Positions 43,524 to 51,658 of a stretch of DNA of 64,000 bases are shown here, in pieces. How positions within the stretch are numbered: position 1 is the first letter of the stretch; each line of letters opens with the position of its first letter. Below the pieces are notes generated by a model. The model was not told the origin of the DNA and ran no database searches. It saw only the letters and a list, made by a program, of their open reading frames with translations. This stretch comes from Pontibacter aydingkolensis. GTDB lineage: Bacteria > Bacteroidota > Bacteroidia > Cytophagales > Hymenobacteraceae. The DNA is taken from NCBI RefSeq assembly GCF_019443125.1, contig NZ_JAHYXK010000013.1, forward strand, positions 1-64,000, in the 5' to 3' direction. Both the position numbers and the translations under genes were made by a program.

Positions 43524-44399
43524 CTATACTGATTTATTTGGTGTGCCGAACGCCTGCAACAATTCCTGGTGGTAAAGAATCATGCCCTCGCTTGGAGTGC
43601 TGAGTATCTGACCCAGGGTTACGCCATACTTTTTTGCCACCTGTTTTAATGTATCAGAAAAATGGAAGGCAATGGAGCCCACAAAATGCACAGGCAACGC
43701 AGCAAAGTTGTCGTACTTTGTGATGTGGTGCTCAAAGAAATCAGAAAAGCTCTCGTAGATCATGGCCTTAATAACAGGGTGCTGGCGCTTTTCGTGTATA
43801 TATTTAGCAAAGGATGCCATGTAACGGCTCGGAACGGCGCTACCATACAGCTCATCAAGTATCCCGTTTTTGGTTAAATTAAACCGGTTTTTCAGCGATT
43901 GTGCAAGTTCATCCGGGAGTTCACGATACAGAAACGCTTTTATCAGCATTTTGCCCATATAAGCGCCACTTCCTTCATCGCCTAATAAAAAGCCCAGAGA
44001 AGGCACGTTGTCTATAATAGCTGTGCCATCGTAGAGGCAGGAGTTAGAGCCGGTGCCAAGTATGCAGGCAATGCCAGGCTGGTGGCCGCACAACGAACGC
44101 GCCGCGCCCATCAAGTCATGGTCTACGTGTATCTCCGAAGTCGGGAAAGCCATTTTCAGGGCATTTTCCACACGTTTATTGCGCTCCGGAGAACTGCAGC
44201 CAGCGCCGTAAAAGTAGATGGCTTCCGGTGTTTTTTGCTGCAGTTGTGGCAATAGTGACTCATGCAAGGCCTTATAAATCTCATCTGCTTCCTGATACAT
44301 CGGGTTAAACCCTATAGTTTGTACTTGCCCAAAGGTTTCTGTGGCTGTTACCAGGCGCCAGTCGGTTTTAGTGGAGCCGCTATCTGCAATTAAAATCAT
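43524..44399 (-). CDS. BadF/NAGK-type amino-sugar kinase (MurNAc/GlcNAc kinase)
   Basis: 291 residues of the ASKHA fold, BadF/BadG family. Phosphate-1 motif LIADSGSTKTDWRLV (3-17), the segment CILGTGSNSCLYDG for phosphate-2, and LLGDEGSGAYMGK are the typical N-acetylglucosamine-kinase blocks. Next to murQ it most likely phosphorylates MurNAc (MurK, described in Tannerella) and perhaps GlcNAc. Spacing of 25 and 39 bases to its neighbours supports one operon. Confidence 0.88.
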   Translation of the reverse strand: MILIADSGSTKTDWRLVTATETFGQVQTIGFNPMYQEADEIYKALHESLLPQLQQKTPEAIYFYGAGCSSPERNKRVENALKMAFPTSEIHVDHDLMGAARSLCGHQPGIACILGTGSNSCLYDGTAIIDNVPSLGFLLGDEGSGAYMGKMLIKAFLYRELPDELAQSLKNRFNLTKNGILDELYGSAVPSRYMASFAKYIHEKRQHPVIKAMIYESFSDFFEHHITKYDNFAALPVHFVGSIAFHFSDTLKQVAKKYGVTLGQILSTPSEGMILYHQELLQAFGTPNKSV

Positions 44400-44424
44400 A
44401 GTTTACAAGTAAAGTTATTCTGGT

Positions 44425-44685
44425 TTATACAGTGCCGTTAAGGTATACTGAATTTTTTACCAGGCCGATCGCCTCAAATTTATCAAAAACATATTCGGTA
44501 TGCGGTGCATCTTTTAATTCTTCTGTTAAATCCTGTCCAGCCCAGTGCTCATAATGGTTGCCTTCGCGCCAGAGCCTCGATTTTCTTACATCATAGATAA
44601 CACCTTTATAAGCGACCCATACTTCGTCGCGGTCCTGTCCGTTTCGGGATGCCAGTTGTTGTAATGTATACTCTGGTAATGCCAT
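44425..44685 (-). CDS. Cytochrome b5-like heme/steroid-binding domain protein
   Basis: 86 residues forming a single stand-alone cytochrome b5-like domain of the prokaryotic type: YTLQQLASRNGQDRDEVWVAYKGVIYDVRKSRLW followed by GNHYEHWAGQDLT and LKDAPHTEYVFDKF. His44, His47 and His62 are candidate heme ligands. There is no membrane anchor. Such domains bind heme or small hydrophobic ligands; the redox partner is unknown. It lies 8 bases after the arginase-fold gene. Confidence 0.85.
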   Translation of the reverse strand: MALPEYTLQQLASRNGQDRDEVWVAYKGVIYDVRKSRLWREGNHYEHWAGQDLTEELKDAPHTEYVFDKFEAIGLVKNSVYLNGTV

Positions 44686-44693
44686 ACTTCAGT

Positions 44694-45860
44694 TTAACCG
44701 ATTCTTGCCTGGGTAAGTATCCAGCGGTTAGGAATTTCACCTTTTATGGCCTGCAAGTAATCTTCGTAGCTACATGGTACTACGCGGCTGCCTTTTTCGT
44801 TGCTCAGAGCCTCTACCTCCAGCCACCATTTCTCGCTATGCTTGCTTTTGTAGAAGATCATGCGGTCAGGGTTGTCGTCGGAGAAGGCTACGGCATACTT
44901 GGTAAATTGCTTGCTGTTAAAGTCTATCTCGTTTTTGCGGTGGTAAAAGCCTTCTATAAAGTACCAGATCATGGTTGCAATTGTCATGGCAGTTGTCTCA
45001 CGCTTATCCAGCCCAGGGTTGTACTCATAAATTCCTAGAGAGGTTAGGTAGTCGTTCAGGCCGGCGTACCAGCAAATCTGACAGGCCTCTTCTCCGGTTA
45101 GCCCAAAAGGGTTGGCTGGTTCGTAGCCGGGTGCATCCTGGTGGCGTATAGCCGAAATATCAAACGTAAGCAGGTCGGCCACGCGTACCACAGGCTCCAT
45201 CTCCTGTATACTTCGGTGCACTTCTCCCACCCTATACGACTCAAAATGCATTTTCTCCAGCGTTGCCATTACCTCTGGCTCTACCAGGTATTGCTGGTGC
45301 CCTATCTGGCCCAGGCTAAACAGGTAATTTGGCTCGTGCATAAGTATCTGGCGCAACTGCTTTTTGTTGGCTGTGGCATCCACATCTTCCGTCATGTCTA
45401 CGCTACTATCCACGGTTACCATGTTAACTACCCGGTCCAGGTGCTCGTAGCCAAGGTATTGCCCATACTCCAGGTCGTGTGTACCGCCAATAATAACGGG
45501 TATGGTATTGTGCGAAATAAGTACTTCTACTATTTCTTTCAGGCGCAGGTATGTATCGTCCAGTGTAATGCCGGGCCTCAGGTTGCCGAGGTCTACTATC
45601 TGGCAGCGGCCATTACCTTTTAGCAGGCTGTAAAGCTTTTTGCGCACAGCACGGGCTGGAGACTTTGCAGGAACTGCCTCCATACTTTCTTCGCCGGTAA
45701 AGCCGCGGTTTTCGTGCACGCCAAGTATGGCAATGTCAGCAGTGCGCCAATCCGGAAACTTGCCAACAAAGCGGTTAATGTAGGCGCCAAGCGTGCGGGG
45801 TTTGCTAAGCTTAACGAAGACGTCTTCGTTAAGTGGCTCAAAAAAGATAGAAAGATTCAT
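44694..45860 (-). CDS. Arginase/formimidoylglutamase-fold protein with altered metal site
   Basis: 388 residues of the ureohydrolase (arginase, agmatinase, formimidoylglutamase) family, longer than usual because of a C-terminal extension (about 300-388). The first ligand block GGTHDL keeps His128. The second is DSSVD (151-155) where active enzymes have DAHxD, so the middle His is Ser153. The third is FDIS (233-236) where DxD is expected, so one Asp is Ser236. Two of six Mn ligands are thus replaced. This variant is typical of a Bacteroidota branch, which may have another metal or a non-hydrolytic role. First gene of a four-gene minus-strand run. Confidence 0.82.
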   Translation of the reverse strand: MNLSIFFEPLNEDVFVKLSKPRTLGAYINRFVGKFPDWRTADIAILGVHENRGFTGEESMEAVPAKSPARAVRKKLYSLLKGNGRCQIVDLGNLRPGITLDDTYLRLKEIVEVLISHNTIPVIIGGTHDLEYGQYLGYEHLDRVVNMVTVDSSVDMTEDVDATANKKQLRQILMHEPNYLFSLGQIGHQQYLVEPEVMATLEKMHFESYRVGEVHRSIQEMEPVVRVADLLTFDISAIRHQDAPGYEPANPFGLTGEEACQICWYAGLNDYLTSLGIYEYNPGLDKRETTAMTIATMIWYFIEGFYHRKNEIDFNSKQFTKYAVAFSDDNPDRMIFYKSKHSEKWWLEVEALSNEKGSRVVPCSYEDYLQAIKGEIPNRWILTQARIG

Positions 45861-45893
45861 GCGGTTACGTCTGGAGAAATCAAAAATACAAAA

Positions 45894-45917
45894 AAAGCAG
45901 CTTTTCTGCTGCTTTGA
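45894..45917 (-). promoter_or_regulatory. Terminator-like hairpin in leader of the arginase-fold gene
   Basis: On the minus strand AAAGCAGC / GCTGCTTT forms an 8-bp stem with an 8-nt loop region, followed by a T7 run, about 34 bases before the ATG at 45860. No upstream minus-strand gene needs it, so it may be an attenuator in the leader. Confidence 0.4.
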
Positions 45918-46083
45918 TATAAGGCCGAATTTATTTCATAAAAATATAAGTTTTATTAAATATTATACTTGCTAACATGGTAGAAATGAAAAAAAATGCC
46001 TAAAATGCATATACAATACCCGTAACAGCTATATTTAATACTTTAAAGCCTAATACCTAAACCGACTCTTAACCTGAAACACC

Positions 46084-47844
46084 ATGGAAATAACCCGTAC
46101 AATTGACTTGCTGTCTCATCAGCTAGCTAATTATCCTCAGCCTGATTGCCTGGCTGCTAAAGAAAACGGCAACTGGGTAAAGTATAGCACGCAGGATGTG
46201 CAGGATTATGCCAATAACGTTAGCCTGGGCCTTTTAAAATTAGGGTTAGGTAAGAATGACAAAGTCGCCATTATATCCTTTAACCGTCCGGAGTGGGTTT
46301 TTGCTGATTTTGGTATACAGCAGATTGGTGCTATCAGTGTGCCTATGTATCCAACAATTACAGTAGAGGATTACAGGTATATATTTAACGATGCAGAGGT
46401 AAAGGTGATCTTTGTGGCAGATGCTTCTCTGTACAATAAGGTGGCTGCTGCTACGGAGGGTATGGAAAGTGTAAAGGAAATTTACACATTTGATCAGATT
46501 CCCGGAGCAAAACACTGGACTGAGGTACTGGAGTTAGGTAAAGGGGGAGATGCTCAACAACTAGAGCCATTAAAGGCTGCCGTGCAGCCAGATGATATAC
46601 TTACCATTATTTATACTTCCGGTACAACAGGTAATCCTAAAGGCGTAATGCTTACACATAATAACATCGTAAGCAATGTGCAGGGGGTAATGCCTTACGT
46701 ACCTGTAAACCGTACCCATCGCGCCCTGAGTTTCCTGCCGTTATGCCATATTTTTGAGCGGATGCTTTTATACTTATACATGCGCATCGGGGTATCTATC
46801 TATTATGCCGAAAGTATAGAGATGGTGGCAGAAAACCTGAAAGAAGTGAAGCCGCATGTATTTACTACTGTGCCGCGCCTTCTGGAAAAAGTTTATGATA
46901 AGATCGTGGCCAAAGGTATGGAGCTTACAGGCATAAAGCGCAAGCTGTTCTTCTGGGCACTGGAACTGGGCCTGAAATATGATACCCGCGAAGACCAGGG
47001 CTGGTGGTACAACAAGCAACTGGAACTGGCCAACAAACTTATCTTTAGTAAATGGCGCGAGGCACTTGGCGGTAACGTTATTGCTATTGTATCGGGTGGC
47101 GCAGCATTGCAGCCTCGCCTGGCGCGCGTGTTTTGGGCGGCTAATATCCGGATAATGGAAGGCTATGGCTTAACAGAGACATCACCGGTAATTACGGTTA
47201 ACCGCTTTGAGGCTGATAATAATGTGATTGGTACAGTCGGTTTGCCTATTGATGGTGTTGAAGTAAAGATTGCTGAAGAAGATGGCGAGATACTGACCCG
47301 TGGGCCGCATGTGATGAAAGGCTACTACAAAAAACCTGAACTCACCGCTGAAGTTATTGATGCAGACGGCTGGTTCCATACAGGTGATATCGGGCAGTTG
47401 ATAGAAGGCAAGTACCTTAAGATCACAGACCGTAAGAAAGAGATGTTTAAGACATCGGGTGGCAAGTATGTGGCGCCACAGCCTATCGAAAATAAATTGA
47501 AAGAATCGGTTGTTATTGAGCAGGCAATGGTGGTAGGATCGGGGCAAAAGTATGCTGCGGCGCTTATTGTTCCTTCGTTCTTAGGCTTGCAGGACTGGTG
47601 CCAGCATAAAGGTATAAAGTATACCTCTGACGAAGAAATGATCACAAAGCCTGAAATACTGGAGAAATATCAGCGCGAGATCGCTAAAGCCAACGAAGGC
47701 CTTGCACAGTACGAAACCATTAAGAAGTTCAGGTTGATACCTAGGATGTGGACTGTAGAAACCGGTGAACTTACGCCTACCCTTAAAGTGAAGCGTAAAA
47801 ATATTACGACTAATTACAGCGATGTAATTGATAGTATGTTTTAA
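46084..47844 (+). CDS. Long-chain fatty acid-CoA ligase (AMP-forming)
   Basis: 586 residues of the ANL superfamily. P-loop-like motif YTSGTTGNPKG (177-187), EGYGLTETSPV near 359, DGWFHTGDIGQ and KITDRKKEMFKTSGGKYVAPQPIE give a complete adenylate-forming enzyme of the long-chain (FAA/FadD15-like) group. It activates fatty acids to acyl-CoA ahead of the beta-oxidation genes 1-7 kb downstream. It has its own transcription unit: a 223-bp spacer precedes it and the palindrome at 47922-47990 with a T7 run follows. Confidence 0.93.
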   Translation: MEITRTIDLLSHQLANYPQPDCLAAKENGNWVKYSTQDVQDYANNVSLGLLKLGLGKNDKVAIISFNRPEWVFADFGIQQIGAISVPMYPTITVEDYRYIFNDAEVKVIFVADASLYNKVAAATEGMESVKEIYTFDQIPGAKHWTEVLELGKGGDAQQLEPLKAAVQPDDILTIIYTSGTTGNPKGVMLTHNNIVSNVQGVMPYVPVNRTHRALSFLPLCHIFERMLLYLYMRIGVSIYYAESIEMVAENLKEVKPHVFTTVPRLLEKVYDKIVAKGMELTGIKRKLFFWALELGLKYDTREDQGWWYNKQLELANKLIFSKWREALGGNVIAIVSGGAALQPRLARVFWAANIRIMEGYGLTETSPVITVNRFEADNNVIGTVGLPIDGVEVKIAEEDGEILTRGPHVMKGYYKKPELTAEVIDADGWFHTGDIGQLIEGKYLKITDRKKEMFKTSGGKYVAPQPIENKLKESVVIEQAMVVGSGQKYAAALIVPSFLGLQDWCQHKGIKYTSDEEMITKPEILEKYQREIAKANEGLAQYETIKKFRLIPRMWTVETGELTPTLKVKRKNITTNYSDVIDSMF

Positions 47845-47921
47845 GCTATAGTATAGCCGGAGAAGGTAACTAGCTTATTGTTGCTTTAGGCTATACTTTC
47901 AATCTGCATTATAATTATTTG

Positions 47922-47990
47922 TCATCCTGGAAGGATCCTAGTTGGGGAGAGGTTAAGCTTCTGCTACTAACTAGGGTATTTTCAGGATGA
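47922..47990. repeat. 69-bp palindromic element with TCATCCTG ends
   Basis: TCATCCTG (47922-47929) pairs with CAGGATGA (47983-47990); CTAGTT (47938-47943) pairs with AACTAG (47969-47974), each with 8-nt internal spacers on both sides, so the layout is symmetric. A T7 run follows (47991-47997), so it may also terminate the acyl-CoA ligase transcript. The same ends and inner AGGTTAAGC occur in the element at 5824-5980. Confidence 0.7.
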
Positions 47991-48018
47991 TTTTTTTATG
48001 AGCCTAATTGGAGTTGCT

Positions 48019-48597
48019 ATGATCAGATATGTATTTATACTTCTAGCTATACTTTGTTTTACCTGTAAGGAGCAAAAGCAAAGTGAAACTATAGTTACTG
48101 ATGATTCTGAGCCTGTAAAGCATTTGGTTAATAGAAATGTATATTTCAAAAAAATTACTTTTTCAATTCTTTATGGAATGAGTCGCGATGAATTTGATAA
48201 GGATATTGAAATATTAGCAGACAACACTTTTCACTACCGTTTGCGAGAACGTTACATGCCAACTATAAAAGCAAATTATACAGGTGTGCTTGATTCTGTT
48301 AGCATAAGTAAGGTTTATGAAATTTTTGATGCCATTGATTTTAATAAGTTAAAGTTTCCTGAGGATGATGCAGAAGATGCTCCTGAAGTAAGTATTTACT
48401 TTACGATGTATAATGGTGAATTAAGGATGAAAGGATATCTTGATGAGATGATAATGCAGAATATATGGAATTTGATGGAGTTGATAGAAGCACAGGAAAT
48501 GAAGCAAAGCACAAATCACAAATTTAGAACAGCAAAAGACGTTTTGATCCCACCGCCAGGAGTTATGTATACTGAAGCTGAACTCGACAGCTTGTAA
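48019..48597 (+). CDS. Putative lipoprotein, DUF6438-like
   Basis: 192 residues from the ATG at 48019: MIRYVFILLAILCFTCKEQ, a type II signal peptide with lipobox FTC (Cys16). An ATG at 47998 lies inside the T-run of the repeat element and would add seven residues, so I reject it. The body (KITFSILYGMSRDEFDKDIEIL...YTGVLDSVSISKVYEIFDAIDF) recalls DUF6438 proteins, a weak resemblance from memory. The gene is clearly more AT-rich than its neighbours, uses many AT-ending codons, and follows directly on a mobile-type repeat, so acquisition by transfer is possible. Confidence 0.6.
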   Translation: MIRYVFILLAILCFTCKEQKQSETIVTDDSEPVKHLVNRNVYFKKITFSILYGMSRDEFDKDIEILADNTFHYRLRERYMPTIKANYTGVLDSVSISKVYEIFDAIDFNKLKFPEDDAEDAPEVSIYFTMYNGELRMKGYLDEMIMQNIWNLMELIEAQEMKQSTNHKFRTAKDVLIPPPGVMYTEAELDSL

Positions 48598-48598
48598 C

Positions 48599-48630
48599 AA
48601 AAAAGCCCTCCCCAAACGGAGGGCTTTTTT
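48599..48630 (+). terminator. Terminator after DUF6438-like lipoprotein
   Basis: A 13-bp stem AAAAAAGCCCTCC / GGAGGGCTTTTTT with a 6-nt loop and T7 tail, directly after the stop codon. Confidence 0.92.
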
Positions 48631-48725
48631 TATGCCCTGTCAGCGAATATGTTAAACTATAGTATCTGTAAAGCACTTCTACCGTACTACATTTTATGCA
48701 TGCCGACAAAAATTATAGAAAATAG

Positions 48726-48767
48726 TATGCAAGCATAACATTTATTTTTATATTTGGTATATACCAA
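48726..48767 (+). promoter_or_regulatory. Promoter with overlapping operator palindrome, MarR-beta-oxidation operon
   Basis: A -7 box TATATTTG (48749-48756) overlaps the perfect 14-bp palindrome TTGGTATATACCAA (48754-48767), which ends 9 bases before the MarR ATG. A second inverted repeat, TATGC-AA-GCATA, is at 48726-48737 upstream. The position fits an operator bound by the MarR protein encoded next, which would block RNA polymerase. Confidence 0.65.
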
Positions 48768-48776
48768 TGCTTACCC

Positions 48777-49211
48777 ATGAAGCCAGAAGAAACAGTAGAC
48801 TATAATGTGAAAGTATGTTGGCATGCCATTTCGCGCATGTACAATACTGAGGCCGCCAAAAACGATATCACAACATCTATAGGGTTTGTGTTGTTAAACA
48901 TAGACCAGGAGGCCGGCACACCAGCTACTAAAATTGCTCCCCTGCTAGGTCTGGAGGCACGTAGCCTTACCCGCATCCTTAAAAGCATGGAGGAGAAGAA
49001 ACTGATTTTTAAAGTGTCCGATCCTAGTGATAAGCGCCTGGTAAGAATTTTTCTGACGAAGAAAGGCCTGGAGAAAAAAGAAGTGTCGCGGAAGACTGTT
49101 AAGCAGTTTAACAATAAAGTACGCGATCAGATACCGCAGGAGGAACTGGATGTATTCTTTAAAGTCTGCGGCCGCATACAAACCATGATTGAGAATAAAG
49201 ATATCTTTTAA
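48777..49211 (+). CDS. MarR-family transcriptional regulator
   Basis: 144 residues with a winged-helix MarR domain: ATKIAPLLGLEARSLTRILKSMEEKKLI (helix-turn-helix, about 52-79) and DPSDKRLVRIFLTKKG (wing, about 81-96). Terminal helices serve dimerisation. It heads the beta-oxidation operon, 24 bases before the fused dehydrogenase-hydratase gene, so it probably senses an acyl-CoA or similar ligand and represses the operon and itself through the palindrome at 48754-48767. That link is inference from position. Confidence 0.9.
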   Translation: MKPEETVDYNVKVCWHAISRMYNTEAAKNDITTSIGFVLLNIDQEAGTPATKIAPLLGLEARSLTRILKSMEEKKLIFKVSDPSDKRLVRIFLTKKGLEKKEVSRKTVKQFNNKVRDQIPQEELDVFFKVCGRIQTMIENKDIF

Positions 49212-49235
49212 ACCATAGACAACTATCGCTATTCT

Positions 49236-51638
49236 ATGAAGAGAATAATAAAGAAAGTAGCCGTACTAGGCTCCGGTGTGATGGGCTCGCGCATTGCCTG
49301 CCACTTTGCTAACATCGGAGTGCAGGTGCTGCTACTCGACATCGTGCCCAAAGAGCTGACGCCCGAAGAAGAGAAAAAAGGCCTGACGCTCGAAAGTAAA
49401 GCCGTGCGTAATCGTATTGTAGATAGTTCGCTAAAGGCTGCTATCGCGTCTAATCCGTCGCCGCTCTACCGAAAGTCAGATGCAAGCCTGATACAAACAG
49501 GTAACTTCGAAGACAACATGAAGGACATCGCTACTGCCGACTGGACCATAGAGGTGGTAGTAGAGAACCTGAAGATCAAAAAGATCGTGTACGACCAGGT
49601 GGAGCAGCATCGCAAGCCGGGTACACTTATCTCTTCCAACACATCGGGCATCCCGATCCACATGATGCTGGACGGCCGCTCTGATGATTTCAAGAAACAC
49701 TTCTGCGGTACGCACTTCTTTAACCCGCCACGCTACTTAAAGCTTCTTGAGATAATTCCAACTCCGGAAACAGACCAGAGTGTAGTTGATTTCCTAATGC
49801 ATTACGGCGACTTATACTTAGGTAAGACCACCGTGCTGGCTAAAGATACCCCAGCCTTTATTGCAAACCGTGTAGGCATCTACGCCATTATGCAGGGCCT
49901 GCAGGTAATGAACAAGCTTGGTCTTAATGTAGATGAAGTAGACAGAATCTCCGGTCCGATCATCGGTCGTCCGAAATCGGCTACTTTCAGAACGCTGGAT
50001 GTAGTTGGTTTAGATACGCTCGCAAATGTAGCTAATGGACTTTACCAGACAGGCGAGAAAGATGAGTCGCGTGAGCTATTTAAGCTGCCGGACTACCTGC
50101 AGAAAATGGTAGAGAACAAATGGCTGGGCGATAAAACCGGCCAGGGCTTCTACAAGAAAACAAAAGACGCTAAAGGTAAGACTGAGATCCTGACGCTGGA
50201 CCTGAACACACTGGAGTACGGGCCAAAGCAGCGTCCTAAATTCCAAAGCCTGGAGGTACTGAAGCCGATCGAGGACCTGAAAAAGCGTGTAAAAACTTTC
50301 TCAAAGCAGACAGATAAGGCTGCGCAATTCTTTAACGAGTCGCTTTATGGCCTGTTCCAGTATGTGAGCAACCGCATCCCGGAGATATCTGATGAACTAT
50401 ACAGAATAGACGATGCCATGCGTGCCGGCTTTGGCTGGGAGCTTGGTCCGTTTGAGTACTGGGATGCCATTGGTGCCCGCGAAGGGGTGCAGCGCATGAT
50501 CGAAAACGGCTATCAGCCTGCCGCCTGGGTAGAGGAGATGCTGAACCACGGCAAAGAGTCCTTCTACATTGTACAGAATGGCCAGCGCCGCTATTACGAT
50601 ATCCAAAGCAAAGAATACAAAGCCATACCAGGCGCTGAGAACTTTATCATACTGGATAACCTGCGCGGCAACAACGTGATCTGGAAGAACAGCGGCGCAA
50701 CGGTACTTGACTTAGGCGATGGTATCCTGAACGTAGAGTTCCACTCGAAGATGAACACACTGGGTGGTGATGTAATACAAGGCCTGATGAAAGGCGTAGA
50801 GCTGGCTGAAAAGGACTTTAGAGGCATGGTGGTTGGTAACCAGGGCGCTAACTTCTCGGCGGGTGCTAACCTTGGCCTGGTGTATATGTATGCCCTGGAG
50901 CAGGAGTACGACGAGATCAACTTCATGATCAAGCAGTTCCAGGATGCCATGATGCGCATGCGCTACTCGGCTATACCTGTAGTTGGTGCCCCACACGGCT
51001 TAACACTGGGTGGTGGCTGCGAACTTAACCTGCACTGCGACCACGTACAGGCTGCCGCTGAGACTTATATGGGTTTAGTTGAGTTTGGTGTAGGTTTGAT
51101 ACCAGGTGGTGGCGGTACTAAGGAGATGACGCTACGTGCAGCTGATATGTATGCCGAAGGCGACATCGAGTACAACGACCTTAAAAACGTATTCTTAACT
51201 ATAGGTATGGCCAAGGTCTCTACTTCGGCTAAAGAAGCCATTGACTTAGGTTATATGCGCAAATCGGATGGCATAACTATAAACAGCAACCGCCAGATAG
51301 CCGATGCAAAAGCGCAGGCCATACTTCTGGCTGAAGGTGGCTATACAAAGCCGGTACAGCGCACGAATGTGAAAGTACAGGGTAAAGGTGCTTTAGGTAT
51401 GTTCCTGACGGGTGCCAATGCTATGTACTCTGGACGCTACATTTCTGAACACGATAAAAAGATTTCAGAGAAGCTGGCTTATGTAATGTGCGGCGGCGAC
51501 TTGTCTGCCCCAACGGAGGTAAGCGAACAATACCTGTTGGACCTGGAGCGTGAGGCATTCCTGTCATTAACAGGTGAGCGTAAAACGCTGGAGCGTATAC
51601 AGAGCATCCTGACAACAGGTAAGCCGCTAAGAAATTAG
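49236..51638 (+). CDS. 3-hydroxyacyl-CoA dehydrogenase / enoyl-CoA hydratase fusion (FadN-like)
   Basis: 800 residues catalysing two beta-oxidation steps: hydration of enoyl-CoA and oxidation of 3-hydroxyacyl-CoA. The order is dehydrogenase first (NAD loop VAVLGSGVMGSRIA at 8-21; HFFNPPRYLKLLEIIPTPET; C-terminal dehydrogenase domains to about 470), then hydratase (about 500-700: NQGANFSAGANLG, LGGGCELNLHCD, EFGVGLIPGGGGTKEM). This is the reverse of E. coli FadB and matches the Bacillus FadN layout. Thiolase follows 20 bases later. Confidence 0.94.
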   Translation: MKRIIKKVAVLGSGVMGSRIACHFANIGVQVLLLDIVPKELTPEEEKKGLTLESKAVRNRIVDSSLKAAIASNPSPLYRKSDASLIQTGNFEDNMKDIATADWTIEVVVENLKIKKIVYDQVEQHRKPGTLISSNTSGIPIHMMLDGRSDDFKKHFCGTHFFNPPRYLKLLEIIPTPETDQSVVDFLMHYGDLYLGKTTVLAKDTPAFIANRVGIYAIMQGLQVMNKLGLNVDEVDRISGPIIGRPKSATFRTLDVVGLDTLANVANGLYQTGEKDESRELFKLPDYLQKMVENKWLGDKTGQGFYKKTKDAKGKTEILTLDLNTLEYGPKQRPKFQSLEVLKPIEDLKKRVKTFSKQTDKAAQFFNESLYGLFQYVSNRIPEISDELYRIDDAMRAGFGWELGPFEYWDAIGAREGVQRMIENGYQPAAWVEEMLNHGKESFYIVQNGQRRYYDIQSKEYKAIPGAENFIILDNLRGNNVIWKNSGATVLDLGDGILNVEFHSKMNTLGGDVIQGLMKGVELAEKDFRGMVVGNQGANFSAGANLGLVYMYALEQEYDEINFMIKQFQDAMMRMRYSAIPVVGAPHGLTLGGGCELNLHCDHVQAAAETYMGLVEFGVGLIPGGGGTKEMTLRAADMYAEGDIEYNDLKNVFLTIGMAKVSTSAKEAIDLGYMRKSDGITINSNRQIADAKAQAILLAEGGYTKPVQRTNVKVQGKGALGMFLTGANAMYSGRYISEHDKKISEKLAYVMCGGDLSAPTEVSEQYLLDLEREAFLSLTGERKTLERIQSILTTGKPLRN

Positions 51639-51658
51639 GAACTATAGTCAAACTATAA

